Positions 1 to 9,185 are shown, counted from the first letter of the stretch. The stretch: DNA of 64,000 nt from Citrifermentans bemidjiense Bem (GCF_000020725.1 NC_011146.1:806001-870000), one strand, 5' to 3'. A program made the numbers and translations. The notes: a model not told the origin generated them from the sequence alone.

Positions 1-403
1 GCAGCATGGCTGATAACTCCCTTGGTCCCGGCGGCGGGGCGAGGGCGGCGCCGACTGCCTCAAGAAAGGCGTCCTTGCCAAACGGCTTCTCCAGATACGC
101 CTTTACCCCAAGCTTCGCGGCTGCCCGCGCGTATCCCTCGCCGCGGAAAACGCCGGTCATGATGATTGCCGGGAGCTCTTTCAGCTCCGGGTTCCTGCGC
201 ACCCGCTGCAGCAGTTCCACCCCGTTCATCCCGGCGAGTTTCAGGTCCAGGACCAGCAGGTCGATTTTTTCCTTCCCGAGGAGGGCTAGCGCCGTCTCGG
301 CGTCGGCCAAAGCTAGCACCTCGTGCCCGAGCGACGCGAGGAAGCTGGTCAGCATCCCCGCCAGGCGGTCGTTGTCCTCGACCAGAAGGATGCGGTGTTT
401 CAC
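1..403 (-). CDS. Response regulator receiver protein, C-terminus cut by window edge
   Basis: The reverse strand reads from a GTG at 401-403 into MKHRILLVEDNDRL, a CheY-like receiver domain. The acidic pocket (VEDN) and the phospho-acceptor aspartate in LLVLDLKLAG are visible, as are the switch Thr in IIMTG and the conserved Lys in AYLEKPFG. About 134 residues are inside the window; the gene continues past base 1, so an output domain cannot be excluded. The start overlaps the mltG stop by 4 nt (GTGA), which implies translational coupling and one transcript. Its sensor kinase and target are not visible. Confidence 0.8.
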   Translation of the reverse strand, partial: MKHRILLVEDNDRLAGMLTSFLASLGHEVLALADAETALALLGKEKIDLLVLDLKLAGMNGVELLQRVRRNPELKELPAIIMTGVFRGEGYARAAAKLGVKAYLEKPFGKDAFLEAVGAALAPPPGPRELSAML

Positions 404-1401
404 TTGGTCCCTCTCGGGGGCGCTGGCGGTGCCTTCAGGTACTTGTTCACGGCGTTGTTGTGGGAAGCCAGGTCCCGCGAGAACTGGTGGCTCCCGTCGC
501 CGCGTCCCACGAAGTAGAGGTAGGGGACGCTGGGCGGGCTCAGCACCGCCTCGATGGCGTCCCTGCCGGGGTTGCCGATGGGGCCCGGAGGGAGTGCCGG
601 TATCCGGTAGGTGTTGTAGGGGGTCTCTTTCATGATGTCGTCACGGGAGACCTTGCCGGCGAAGGCGCGCACGCCGTAAAGCGCAGTGGGATCGCTTTGC
701 AGCCGCATCCCGATCTTGAGCCGGTTCTGGAACACCGCGGCGATGAGCGGCTTCTCCGCCGGCTGCACCGCTTCCTTTTCCACCATCGAGGCGAGGGTCA
801 ACAGTTGGACCTCGGAAAGCCCGCGGGCCTTCAAACGGTTCCTTACCCCGTTTTTCAGGAATTCCTGCTGCCGCTCTATCATCTCGCGCACCACCTCCTG
901 CTCCGTTCTTCCGGGAAGGATGTTGTAGCTGCCGGGAAAGAGGTATCCCTCCGCGCTGGGCGCCTGAATCCCCAGCTGGGACAGCATCACCTCGTCGCGG
1001 CAGGCCATGAGGAACTTTTCCTTGGTGAAGATGCCGCGCTTGTCCAGCATTTCGGCCACCTGAAAGCTCGAGTACCCTTCGGGGAGCGCGAAGAGCCGCT
1101 GGTACACGTCTCCGGTCAGCATCTTGGAAAGGATCCGGCTCGGCCGCATCCCGTTGTCGAAAAGGTAGACGCCGGCCTTCACCCTGGAGTCCCCACCCAT
1201 GAGGCGGGCGTACAGCGTGAAGAGTCGCGCGCTGGAGACGATGCCGCGGCTCTCCAACTCCTGTGCCACGGCGCGCAGGGGGCGGCCTTTTCCCAGTTCG
1301 ACCATTTCGGTTAGTCTGCCGTCGCCTGCCGGCAATGACAGGAAGAGGGCGAAACGGGCAGCAGGCAGCAGTACGACTATCACAAGCAACGCAATGAACA
1401 A
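400..1401 (-). CDS. mltG: Endolytic murein transglycosylase MltG (YceG family)
   Basis: Inner-membrane lytic transglycosylase that cleaves nascent peptidoglycan strands inside the chain and so sets glycan length. The 333-residue product has one N-terminal membrane segment (residues about 2-22) and a periplasmic YceG domain. Family motifs seen are EGYLFPGSYNI (about 151-161), LASMVEKEA with the expected catalytic Glu at about 208, LQSDPTALYG (about 234-243) and the PPGPIGNPG turn near the end. The start is a TTG at 1399-1401. I see no ATG upstream in frame before the promoter region, so the exact start is uncertain by a few codons. It overlaps the receiver gene downstream by 4 nt. Confidence 0.93.
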   Translation of the reverse strand: MFIALLVIVVLLPAARFALFLSLPAGDGRLTEMVELGKGRPLRAVAQELESRGIVSSARLFTLYARLMGGDSRVKAGVYLFDNGMRPSRILSKMLTGDVYQRLFALPEGYSSFQVAEMLDKRGIFTKEKFLMACRDEVMLSQLGIQAPSAEGYLFPGSYNILPGRTEQEVVREMIERQQEFLKNGVRNRLKARGLSEVQLLTLASMVEKEAVQPAEKPLIAAVFQNRLKIGMRLQSDPTALYGVRAFAGKVSRDDIMKETPYNTYRIPALPPGPIGNPGRDAIEAVLSPPSVPYLYFVGRGDGSHQFSRDLASHNNAVNKYLKAPPAPPRGTK

Positions 1402-1492
1402 CTTGCGGCGCGTTTTGAGGGCGTTTATAAGGCTGGAAGGTATGATGGCACTTATCCTATGTAAAAACGGGCTATTGCTGATTCAGTGACTA

Positions 1493-1521
1493 GGTGTAGG
1501 GGAAATCTCAAACTGTGTCAA
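1493..1521 (-). promoter_or_regulatory. Putative sigma-70 promoter of mltG
   Basis: On the reverse strand TTGACA (1516-1521) is followed after 17 nt by TACACC (1493-1498). The -35 is perfect and the -10 is weak (3 of 6). It lies about 90 nt before the TTG start of mltG. Assignment is by motif only. Confidence 0.4.
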
Positions 1522-1586
1522 GGGCAAATCCCTGACCGGAAAGGGATACTACTGGATATTTCCCAAACTTAATAATAATTTTTTTA

Positions 1587-1641
1587 AAGACAGTCCAAGT
1601 ATTCCAATGTATCATATCTGACCGTCCCGCCCTGCCGGGAC
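1587..1641 (+). promoter_or_regulatory. Putative promoter and leader hairpin of the GH13 gene
   Basis: AAGACA (1587-1592), a 17-nt spacer and TATCAT (1610-1615) form a plausible sigma-70 promoter facing the glycosidase gene. Just downstream GTCCCG (1624-1629) can pair with CGGGAC (1636-1641), a small stem near the predicted transcript 5' end. The remaining leader to the ATG at 1677 carries the ribosome site GAGG at about 1666. Confidence 0.45.
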
Positions 1642-1676
1642 CCGACCACAACCATACCGAGGCCACGAGGTGTCCG

Positions 1677-4600
1677 ATGAAGCAGAGATTGATTAACTCC
1701 GACTATTTCCCCTTCCAGATACAGATCTCGGCGGATTGCGGCTCGAAGATTGAGCTGCGCGATCTGCTCGAGGAGCTGGGAGAGGTGCCCGGCATCATAT
1801 ACGCCAGGCGGGTGGCGGCTAAGCTGAACCGCCAGTTGGCCCCGCAGGAAACCCCGGTCCAGCCCGGCCTTTTGCACCTATATTCCATCCTGAGCCGGGT
1901 TTACCGCTACGTGCTCAGCCAGTACTGCTCCAAACAGCAGCCGGGCATACTGGCGGCCTTGTTGGCTCAGGCGGGCTACCCGGAGTTCTCCGGCGACGCC
2001 GGCCGCGCCCTTTACCGTTTCATGGAGCTTTTTCCTTCCCGGCAGATGGTGCTGGGGAACGAAACCCCGGAAGGGCTATTGGCGCAGGATGGCAACGACC
2101 TGGCGCGCCGGCAGGCCTTGACCGCGGAGCTGCTCCTCATGCTCTTAAACGGGGAGAACCGTGCGCTGAACCAGTTTAGGCGCATCTTCGACGCTTCGGA
2201 ACTGGCCTCCTCCTCCCCCTACCTCGCCGTGACCCTGGAGCTCGACCGCCGCCTGGCGAAGGCCCCCCCCTTCGAGCCGGTGGGGGTGGCGCTCACTGAG
2301 CTTCTGCGCGCCCCGCTGAAAGCCTCCCCCGATTCCCTTTCCGGCCAGATCGCCTACATCAGGGACAACTGGACCTCTTTTCTCCCGCAGGAGCTTCTGG
2401 GCGAGCTCGCTACCGCGCTCGACATAGTCTCCCAGGAAGGGCGCGCCTTCTTCGGCGGACCGGGCGAGCCGAATGTGCTTAAGTTCGGCAGGAACGCCCA
2501 GCGCGGCGGTGACGACTATCCCGAGTATGAGCGCTTCTCCCGGGACGCCGACTGGATGGCCAACGTGGTGATGATCGCGAAGATGGTCTACGTCTGGCTG
2601 GGGCAGTTGGCGAAGAGCTACCAGACCGAGGTGCACACGCTGGACCAGATCCCGGATGCCGAGCTGGACCGGCTGTCGCGCTACGGTTTCTCGGCCCTGT
2701 GGCTGATCGGCATCTGGGAGCGCTCCCCTGCCTCCCAGACCATCAAGCGCATTTCCGGGAACCAGGAGGCGATCTCCTCTGCCTATTCGCTCTACGACTA
2801 TGTAATCGCGCACGACCTGGGTGGTGAGTGGGCCCTGGAGAACCTGAGAAGGCGCTGCGCCGCGCGCGGCATCAGGCTTGCGAGCGACATGGTCCCCAAC
2901 CATACCGGCCTCTACTCCAAGTGGACCGTGGAGCACCCCGACTGGTTCATCCAGCTCGATTACCCCCCCTATCCCGACTACCAGTTCAACGGGCCCGACC
3001 TCTCCCCCGACGGCCGGGTGGGGCTTTTCATCGAGGACGGATACTGGGACAAGCGCGACGCGGCGGTGGTGTTCAAGCACCTGGACCGCGGCAACGGCAG
3101 GGTGCGCTACATCTATCACGGCAACGACGGCACCAGCACCCCCTGGAACGACACGGCGCAGCTGAACTACCTGATCCCCGAGGTGCGCGAGGCGGTGATA
3201 GGGACCATCCTCCATGTGGCGCGCCAGTTCCCGATCATCCGTTTCGACGCCGCCATGACCCTTGCCAAGAAGCACTACCAGCGCCTGTGGTTCCCGCTCC
3301 CCGGGCACGGCTCCGGCGTCCCCTCAAGGGCCGAGCACGGCATGGACCGCCCGAGTTTCGACGAGGTCTTCCCGGTCGAGTTCTGGCGCGACGTGGTGGA
3401 CCGGGTCGCGGTCGAGGCTCCCGACACGCTCCTTCTGGCGGAGGCGTTCTGGCTCATGGAGGGGTACTTCGTGCGCACCCTCGGCATGCACCGGGTCTAC
3501 AACAGCGCCTTCATGAACATGCTGAAGATGGAGGAGAACGCCAAGTACCGGCAGACGGTGAAGAACGTGCTGGAGTTCGAGCCGGAGATCCTGAAGCGCT
3601 TCGTCAACTTCATGAACAACCCCGACGAACGCACGGCCGTCGAGCAGTTCGGCAAGGAAGGGAAGTACTTCGGCGCGACCGTGCTCCTGGTGACCATGCC
3701 GGGGCTCCCCATGGTCGGGCACGGGCAGATCGAGGGGTTCCACGAGAAGTACGGCATGGAGTACAAGCGGGCCTATTGGGACGAGCCGGTGGACGAGCAC
3801 CTTGTGGCTAGGCACGAGAGCGACATCTTTCCGCTCATGCGCAGGCGCCACATCTTCTCGGGAAGCGAGCAGTTCACCCTGTACGACTTCTTCAGCGGCA
3901 ACAGCGTGAACGAGAACGTCTTTGCCTACTCCAACCGCAACGACGGCGAACGCGGGCTGATCCTGTTCCACAACGCCTACGCCTCCACCGCAGGGTGGAT
4001 CAGGAGCTCTTGCGCCGTGCTCAGGAAGAACGCTGCAGGGGGGACCTCGCTGGTCCAGACCAACCTGGGGGAAGCGCTGGGCTTCAAGGGGGACGGCCGT
4101 CATTACTACTCGTTTCGGGATTACGCCTCGGGGCTTAGCTACTTGAGAAACGGCCGGGACCTGTGCGACCAGGGGCTTTACGTGGAGATGGGGGGGTACG
4201 AGTACCACGCTTTCCTTGACTTCGAGGAGATCTACGACGACGACTTCGGGACCTGGGGCGCCCTCTGCTACCGCATGAACGGGGCGGGGGTGGAGAGCAT
4301 CGAGGAGGAGGTGAAGCAGGTTCGCTACGCCTCGGCCCACGGCGCCCTGCAATCGCTGCTCGCCAAGGCGGCCGCTGCAGCCCAGGAGCCGGGCGCCACC
4401 GCGCAGACCATCCTGTCCCAGCTGGAGCCGCTTCTGGCAGCCTTCTTCAAGGCCGTCGCGCCGCAGGCCCCCGAAAAAGTGCAGCGCCTTTTGGTGAGCG
4501 CCTTCGGAACCGAAGCGAACGACGCGCTGCGGGGGGGCGCGGCCGATCCGGCACGCGCCCCCGGGGACTGGCTCCTTCTTTGCGCCTATCTGGCCCTGCA

Positions 4601-5033
4601 CCGGATCGGCGATCTCTCCGGCGAGGAATCGGCGGAGGTGGTTGATGCGCTGGGCCTGGTGCGCCCGGTGGTGCACGCCTTTCACGCGCTTCCCCCAGCC
4701 GAGCCGGAGGAGACGGCCGACCTGTCGCCGGACGCTTACGGGAAGCTTTTGCGGGTGCTTTTGCGCCATGACTCCTTCTTCTCGCGCTGCCACGAGGTTG
4801 GGGCGGTGAAGAGCTGTGCGGCGCTTTTCTCCGACCCGCCGGCGGCCGGGTTTGTCTACCTGCATGAAAGCGCCGGGGTGCAGTGGTTCAACAAGGAGCG
4901 CTTCGGGCTCCTGCTCGATTGGTTCCTGAAACTGGACGAGGACCGTGCGCTGCACGGGATGCTCAGTGAGAGTGCTGCGGCCGCCGGCTACCGGCTCGAT
5001 GAGCTAATTAAAATCTTGGGGTCTCCTTCCTGA
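1677..5033 (+). CDS. Large alpha-amylase family (GH13) glycosidase
   Basis: The 1118-residue protein has no signal peptide, so it probably acts in the cytoplasm on alpha-glucan or a related sugar. A helical N-terminal part of about 330 residues precedes a GH13 barrel. Seen there are region I DMVPNH (about 403-408), RFDAAM with the nucleophile Asp at about 524, LLLAEAFW with the acid/base Glu at about 589, and NPDERTA with the third Asp at about 650. The usual His before that last Asp is Pro here, so the substrate site is atypical. A C-terminal region of about 250 residues follows that I cannot assign. The start ATG has GAGG 7 nt upstream. The substrate is unknown; glycogen or trehalose-type chemistry is possible. 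Confidence 0.85.
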   Translation: MKQRLINSDYFPFQIQISADCGSKIELRDLLEELGEVPGIIYARRVAAKLNRQLAPQETPVQPGLLHLYSILSRVYRYVLSQYCSKQQPGILAALLAQAGYPEFSGDAGRALYRFMELFPSRQMVLGNETPEGLLAQDGNDLARRQALTAELLLMLLNGENRALNQFRRIFDASELASSSPYLAVTLELDRRLAKAPPFEPVGVALTELLRAPLKASPDSLSGQIAYIRDNWTSFLPQELLGELATALDIVSQEGRAFFGGPGEPNVLKFGRNAQRGGDDYPEYERFSRDADWMANVVMIAKMVYVWLGQLAKSYQTEVHTLDQIPDAELDRLSRYGFSALWLIGIWERSPASQTIKRISGNQEAISSAYSLYDYVIAHDLGGEWALENLRRRCAARGIRLASDMVPNHTGLYSKWTVEHPDWFIQLDYPPYPDYQFNGPDLSPDGRVGLFIEDGYWDKRDAAVVFKHLDRGNGRVRYIYHGNDGTSTPWNDTAQLNYLIPEVREAVIGTILHVARQFPIIRFDAAMTLAKKHYQRLWFPLPGHGSGVPSRAEHGMDRPSFDEVFPVEFWRDVVDRVAVEAPDTLLLAEAFWLMEGYFVRTLGMHRVYNSAFMNMLKMEENAKYRQTVKNVLEFEPEILKRFVNFMNNPDERTAVEQFGKEGKYFGATVLLVTMPGLPMVGHGQIEGFHEKYGMEYKRAYWDEPVDEHLVARHESDIFPLMRRRHIFSGSEQFTLYDFFSGNSVNENVFAYSNRNDGERGLILFHNAYASTAGWIRSSCAVLRKNAAGGTSLVQTNLGEALGFKGDGRHYYSFRDYASGLSYLRNGRDLCDQGLYVEMGGYEYHAFLDFEEIYDDDFGTWGALCYRMNGAGVESIEEEVKQVRYASAHGALQSLLAKAAAAAQEPGATAQTILSQLEPLLAAFFKAVAPQAPEKVQRLLVSAFGTEANDALRGGAADPARAPGDWLLLCAYLALHRIGDLSGEESAEVVDALGLVRPVVHAFHALPPAEPEETADLSPDAYGKLLRVLLRHDSFFSRCHEVGAVKSCAALFSDPPAAGFVYLHESAGVQWFNKERFGLLLDWFLKLDEDRALHGMLSESAAAAGYRLDELIKILGSPS

Positions 5034-5126
5034 TTTTTCGTTTTAACCTGATAAAATCAGAGGCTGGCGCTTGACCATCGCGGGGCGTCCTATCTATCGG
5101 CGGTAGTAACGTGGAGGGAGAAACCA

Positions 5127-5906
5127 ATGGCGGTCATCAGTACCCAGTTGCAGGACAATATCGGGACCATCACATTCAACGATCCGGACCACAGGAACGC
5201 CTTGAGCGGCGTGCTGATAGACGAGATGCTGCAGTCGATCGGCGCACTGCAAAAGGGTAAGATGCGGGTGCTGGTGATCCGGGCGCCCAAGGGGTCGAAG
5301 GTCTGGTCGGCGGGGCACGACGTGCACGAGTTGCCCATGCCCGGCCGCGACCCGCTGGCCTACAACGACCCGCTGGTCACCGTCTTGAGGTCGATCCAGT
5401 CGCTCCCCATACCGGTGATCGCCATGATAGAGGGAAGCGTTTGGGGCGGCGCCTGCGACCTGGCGCTTTCCTGCGACATCCTGATCGGCTGCCACAGTTC
5501 CACCTTCTGCATGACCCCCGCGAAGATCGGCGTCCCCTACAACGTCTCAGGCATCCTGCATTTCATGAACATCATGGGGGTGAACTTCGCCAAGGAGATG
5601 TTCTTCACCGCGGAGCCGCTCTCTGCTGAGGAAGCGGTCAGGGCGGGGCTTTTGAACCACCTGGTGGAGAGCGAACAGCTTGAGGATTTCACCTACGCCA
5701 TGGCCGGCAAGATCACCAAGAACAGCCCGCTCAGCATCGGGGTGATCAAAGAGCAGATCCGGCTCCTGGCGAGCGCCCACCCGCTTTCCCCGCTCACCTT
5801 CGAGAGGGTGCAGGGGCTGCGCCGCACCGTGTACGACAGCAAGGACTACGCGGAGGGGATCAAGGCGTTCCTGGAGAAGCGGACTCCGGTGTTCAGCGGC
5901 GAGTAG
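5127..5906 (+). CDS. scpB: Methylmalonyl-CoA decarboxylase (crotonase family)
   Basis: A 259-residue crotonase-fold enzyme expected to decarboxylate methylmalonyl-CoA to propionyl-CoA. It matches my memory of Escherichia coli ScpB along its whole length: APKGSKVWSAGHDVHELP carries the oxyanion-hole strand, IEGSVWGGACDLALSCD is the second CoA-binding turn, and MTPAKIGVPYN follows. The sequence is far closer to ScpB than to a general enoyl-CoA hydratase. The start ATG has GGAGGG about 9 nt upstream. It lies 93 nt after the GH13 gene, with no obvious terminator between, so it could share its transcript. No methylmalonyl-CoA mutase or CoA transferase gene is adjacent. Confidence 0.88.
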   Translation: MAVISTQLQDNIGTITFNDPDHRNALSGVLIDEMLQSIGALQKGKMRVLVIRAPKGSKVWSAGHDVHELPMPGRDPLAYNDPLVTVLRSIQSLPIPVIAMIEGSVWGGACDLALSCDILIGCHSSTFCMTPAKIGVPYNVSGILHFMNIMGVNFAKEMFFTAEPLSAEEAVRAGLLNHLVESEQLEDFTYAMAGKITKNSPLSIGVIKEQIRLLASAHPLSPLTFERVQGLRRTVYDSKDYAEGIKAFLEKRTPVFSGE

Positions 5907-5991
5907 CAATGTCGGACCCCTCGCCGGGTGAGAGAGGGGCTGGGGTGAGGGCGGCGCCAAGGCGAGCCGCACGCAGCAGATGAAACGCAGA

Positions 5992-6025
5992 AGGGCCAGG
6001 CAAAACGCCTGGCCCTCTTGTTTTT
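5992..6025 (+). terminator. Hairpin terminator after scpB
   Basis: AGGGCCAGGC (5992-6001) pairs perfectly with GCCTGGCCCT (6007-6016) around a 5-nt loop and is followed by CTTGTTTTT. It sits between converging scpB and the minus-strand small rubredoxin-like gene. The T-run favours the plus direction. Confidence 0.75.
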
Positions 6026-6051
6026 GGACTTCTTCCGGGATAATTCCTCGA

Positions 6052-6159
6052 TTACTCCTCTTTCTCGAAGTTCCCCTTCTCCTGGCACTGGGGGCACTTT
6101 TGAGGCTTGCATCTTCCTTCCTTGGTGAACCCGCAGCTCTTGCATTTCCAGTTTGCCAT
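6052..6159 (-). CDS. RCKP-type rubredoxin-like mini-protein (35 aa)
   Basis: A 35-residue protein reads MANWKCKSCGFTKEGRCKPQ then KCPQCQEKGNFEKEE and stop. Two CxxC knuckles (CKSC, CPQC) separated by an RCKP motif match the small RCKP-type rubredoxin-like family, expected to bind one metal through four Cys. A ribosome site (GGAGGAAGG on the reverse strand) precedes the ATG. It begins 11 nt before the stop-codon end of the M16 peptidase gene, so it is probably the last gene of that operon. The role is unknown; electron transfer or zinc binding are both possible. It is short enough to be missed by ordinary gene callers. Confidence 0.8.
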   Translation of the reverse strand: MANWKCKSCGFTKEGRCKPQKCPQCQEKGNFEKEE

Positions 6160-6169
6160 GGCCTTCCTC

Positions 6170-7657
6170 CTATTTGTTGTTGTTCAGCTTTATTTCCTGC
6201 ACCTTCCCGAACAGGGAGAGCGGCTGGTCGAACTTCTTCTCGTTTCCTACCACCACCAGTTTCATGGCGTCCGGGCGCAGGTACTGCCTGGCCACCCTCA
6301 GCACGTCGGCGCGGGTGACGCGGGCGATGTTGTCGCGGTAGTGCTCCAGGTACCCCTCCGGGTAGCCGTAGAACTCGAGCCTCGCCTGCTGGTTCACCAC
6401 CGTGCTGCTCCGGTCGAACCCGAAGATGAAGGAGTTGATGATGGAGTCCTTGGCGAGTTTCAGCTCCTCGTCCGAGACCTCCGCCTGCGTCATGCCGGTG
6501 ATGATGGCGTTGAGCAGCGTGATCGCCTTAACGGTCGATTCCGACTTGGTCTCGGTCTCGGCCACAAACGACCCCTTGAAGCGCCGCCCGACCTCGAAGT
6601 AGCTGTCCACGTTGTAGGCAAGCCCCTGGTTGGAGCGGATCTCCTGGGTCAGCCTGGAAGTGAAGCCGCCCCCCAGGATATAGTCCATCACCTTGATCGC
6701 GTATAGGTCGGGGTTGTTCTTGTCGATGCCCAGGTGACCCATCCGGATCACCGACTGGTTCACGTCCTTTTGCACGTGCAGCACGGCCGGGGTCAGCTCC
6801 TCGTTTGGTTTCGGGACCGGCGGGAAAGGCGCGTTCCTGTTGGGCCAGTCGGCGAAGAGCTTTTCGAGGCTTTGCAGCAGCTTCTCGCGGTCGAAGTCGC
6901 CGGAGACTGCGAGTATCATGTTGGCGGGGTAGAAATAACGCTTCTGGAACTCGACCATGTCCTCGCGGGTGACTGCCTTCACCGTGGCGATGGTCGGTAT
7001 GCGCCCCAGCGGATGATCCGCATAAATGGCGCGGGCCAACTCGCGGCCGGCGATCTCCTTGGGGTCGTCGTTTTGCCGGCGGATCCCCTCAAAGGCGTGG
7101 CTCTTGGCGATCTCGACCCGCGCCGGATCGAACGCCGGCTCCTTGAGGATCTCGGCGAAAAGCGCCAGGGTCTTGTCCAGGTTGACACTCAGGGTCGAGA
7201 AGGAAACCCCTGCGTGGTCGGAGTTGATGGAGGATTCGATGGAGGAGGCCATGAACTCCAGCTCTCGGTCCAACTGCTCGGGCGGGGTCTTCAGCGTCCC
7301 TCCGCTTCTGAGCACCGCGCCGGTCAGGGCGGCAAGTCCCACCTTCTCCTCGGGTTCGTAGATGCTCCCCGCGTTCAGGTACGAGGTCAGGTTCACGATG
7401 GGGAGTTCGCGGTCCTGCAAAAGGTAGACGATCATGCCGTTCTTGAGCTGGACCCGGTCGCTCTTGGGGAGCTTGAAGTTAAGCGGCGGGAAGCTCATGT
7501 TGCGGGGCTGCGCCAGCTGTTGCGCCTGCGGGGCGTCGGGTTTCGCAGCGCTTCCCTGCATGGTGCTGCAGCCGGCGGTAAAGGCCAGCAGTATCCCAAA
7601 GAGCGTCAACCTCGCTTGGCTTTTCTTGTTAAACAAGCTGTTTCCGAATGAAATCAT
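6170..7657 (-). CDS. M16-family peptidase-like lipoprotein lacking the zinc motif
   Basis: A 495-residue insulinase/processing-peptidase fold protein. The N-terminus has a hydrophobic stretch ending LLAFTAGCS, a possible but imperfect lipobox, so it is likely exported and perhaps lipid-anchored. Where active M16 enzymes carry HxxEH, this one has GLAALTGAVLRSGG, so it should not bind zinc. Paired M16 proteins, one active and one not, are known to form heterodimers, and the gene directly follows an intact copy with 43 nt between. The conserved C-terminal M16 half, including DYILGGGFTSRLTQEIR, is present. I infer a noncatalytic partner subunit of the upstream peptidase. Confidence 0.85.
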   Translation of the reverse strand: MISFGNSLFNKKSQARLTLFGILLAFTAGCSTMQGSAAKPDAPQAQQLAQPRNMSFPPLNFKLPKSDRVQLKNGMIVYLLQDRELPIVNLTSYLNAGSIYEPEEKVGLAALTGAVLRSGGTLKTPPEQLDRELEFMASSIESSINSDHAGVSFSTLSVNLDKTLALFAEILKEPAFDPARVEIAKSHAFEGIRRQNDDPKEIAGRELARAIYADHPLGRIPTIATVKAVTREDMVEFQKRYFYPANMILAVSGDFDREKLLQSLEKLFADWPNRNAPFPPVPKPNEELTPAVLHVQKDVNQSVIRMGHLGIDKNNPDLYAIKVMDYILGGGFTSRLTQEIRSNQGLAYNVDSYFEVGRRFKGSFVAETETKSESTVKAITLLNAIITGMTQAEVSDEELKLAKDSIINSFIFGFDRSSTVVNQQARLEFYGYPEGYLEHYRDNIARVTRADVLRVARQYLRPDAMKLVVVGNEKKFDQPLSLFGKVQEIKLNNNK

Positions 7658-7700
7658 TACTTATGGTCCCCTTGTCGAATTGCAGTGGGATTCTCTATGG

Positions 7701-9185
7701 CTACTGGGCCTTCGGGGTGATGAAGCCTACGTTCCTGTTCTCCCGCGTGAAGTACTGCTTGGCCACCCGTATCACGTCCTCGGGGGTGATACGGGCTACC
7801 TTCTGGCGATGCTCGATGAGGTAGCGCCAGGTGCCTGCGATCGCCTCGTATTCGGTCAGGTTTCTGGCGAGGCCGCCGTTGGACGCCATCTGGCGCGATT
7901 CCTCGAACTCCAGGTGGTTCAGGATCTGCTGCAGCTCGTCTTTCGTCATAGGCTCAGTCTTCAGCCGCTCCAGCTCCTCGTAGATCGCCGCCTCCACCTC
8001 CGCCACCGTGTGCGGCGCCCTGGGGGTAGCGTTGATGATGAAAAGGTTAGGGTAGCGGCTTCCGGGTGCGCCGAAGGAGGAGACCGAGGTGGCCAGCTTC
8101 TTCTCCAGCACGAGCTTCTTGTAAAGCCTGGAGGTGCGGCCGTCGGTCAGTAGCATGTCGATCACGTCGAACACGTAGTCGTCCGGGGCGGGAAGGGTCG
8201 GCTTGTGGAACCCGACCATCAACTCCGGCTCGGCATCCCCTACCACCTCGGCCCGCTTCTCGCCCGCCTGTTCCGGTTCCTCCACGGCAACCGGTGGGAC
8301 CGGCGTCCCCGGAGGGATGTTCCCGAAGTATTTCTCCACCAGCGCGATCGCCTTCTGGGGATCTATGTCCCCCACCAGCGCGACGATGGCGTTATTGGGG
8401 GCGTAGTACTTGTGCAGGAAGTTCTCCGCCTTGGTCCTGGTCAGGTTCTCTATGTCCGACATCCAGCCGATGGTCGGCTGGCCGTTGGGATGCGCGTTGA
8501 AGGCGTCGGCGATGAAGGTCTCCCAAAGTTTTCCCTGGGGTTCGGCGTCATACGAGCGCCGCCGCTCCTCCATCACCACGTTTCTCTCGGTGTAGAACTC
8601 CCTGAGCACCGCGTTCCGCATCCGGTCGCTCTCGATGCTGGCCCAGAGTTCCAGCTTGTTGGAGGGGAGGTTGATCAGGTAGGTGGTCCCGTCCTTGCTG
8701 GTGAAGGCGTTGTAGCCCGACCCGCCGTTTCGGGCGTAGATGTCGGCGAACTCCTCCTTAACCACGTACTTCTCCGCCTCCTTCTCCAGGCTTGCCAGCT
8801 CAGCGGTCAGTTGTTCGATCCGCTTCGGGTCGGCCTGATCCCTCTTGATTCTCTCCGCCATCAGCTTCTGGGCCGTAGCCTCGATCCGGTCCAGGACCGG
8901 CTTTTCAGCAGCATAGTCCCGGGTCCCGAGCGTTTTGGTCCCCTTGAAAAGCATGTGTTCCAGCAGGTGGGCCAGGCCGCGCTCGTCGCTGCGTTCGTCC
9001 ACGCTCCCCACCCTGAAACGGATCCAGGCCGCGACGGTGGGGGAGGTGTGACGCTCCACCATGAGGAGCTTCATCCCGTTTTTCAGGGTGTGTTCCTGCA
9101 CCCGCTCCGCGAGCCCCTGTGCGAAGCTGGTGGCGGCGCCGGCGACAATGGCGAGAACGACGACGCATCTTGATATGGTCTTCAT
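7701..9185 (-). CDS. M16-family zinc metalloprotease, exported
   Basis: A 494-residue M16 peptidase. A signal peptide (residues about 1-22, ending TSFAQG) indicates export to the periplasm. The zinc motif HLLEH appears in GLAHLLEHMLFKGT and the distal metal ligand region is in NVVMEERRRSYDAEP. An insertion of about 60 charged residues follows the zinc motif (DQADPKRIEQLTAELASLEK and beyond), probably a helical hairpin. The start is supported by GAGG 8 nt upstream. It is first in a likely three-gene operon with the noncatalytic paralogue and the RCKP mini-protein. Substrates are unknown; degradation of peptides or misfolded envelope proteins is the usual suggestion. Confidence 0.9.
   Translation of the reverse strand: MKTISRCVVVLAIVAGAATSFAQGLAERVQEHTLKNGMKLLMVERHTSPTVAAWIRFRVGSVDERSDERGLAHLLEHMLFKGTKTLGTRDYAAEKPVLDRIEATAQKLMAERIKRDQADPKRIEQLTAELASLEKEAEKYVVKEEFADIYARNGGSGYNAFTSKDGTTYLINLPSNKLELWASIESDRMRNAVLREFYTERNVVMEERRRSYDAEPQGKLWETFIADAFNAHPNGQPTIGWMSDIENLTRTKAENFLHKYYAPNNAIVALVGDIDPQKAIALVEKYFGNIPPGTPVPPVAVEEPEQAGEKRAEVVGDAEPELMVGFHKPTLPAPDDYVFDVIDMLLTDGRTSRLYKKLVLEKKLATSVSSFGAPGSRYPNLFIINATPRAPHTVAEVEAAIYEELERLKTEPMTKDELQQILNHLEFEESRQMASNGGLARNLTEYEAIAGTWRYLIEHRQKVARITPEDVIRVAKQYFTRENRNVGFITPKAQ

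Noticed and set aside
3324-4955. Long minus-strand open frame (543 codons) opposite the GH13 gene
   Set aside because: It is the shadow of a GC-rich coding strand: no ribosome site, no domain pattern, and the plus frame has clear GH13 motifs.
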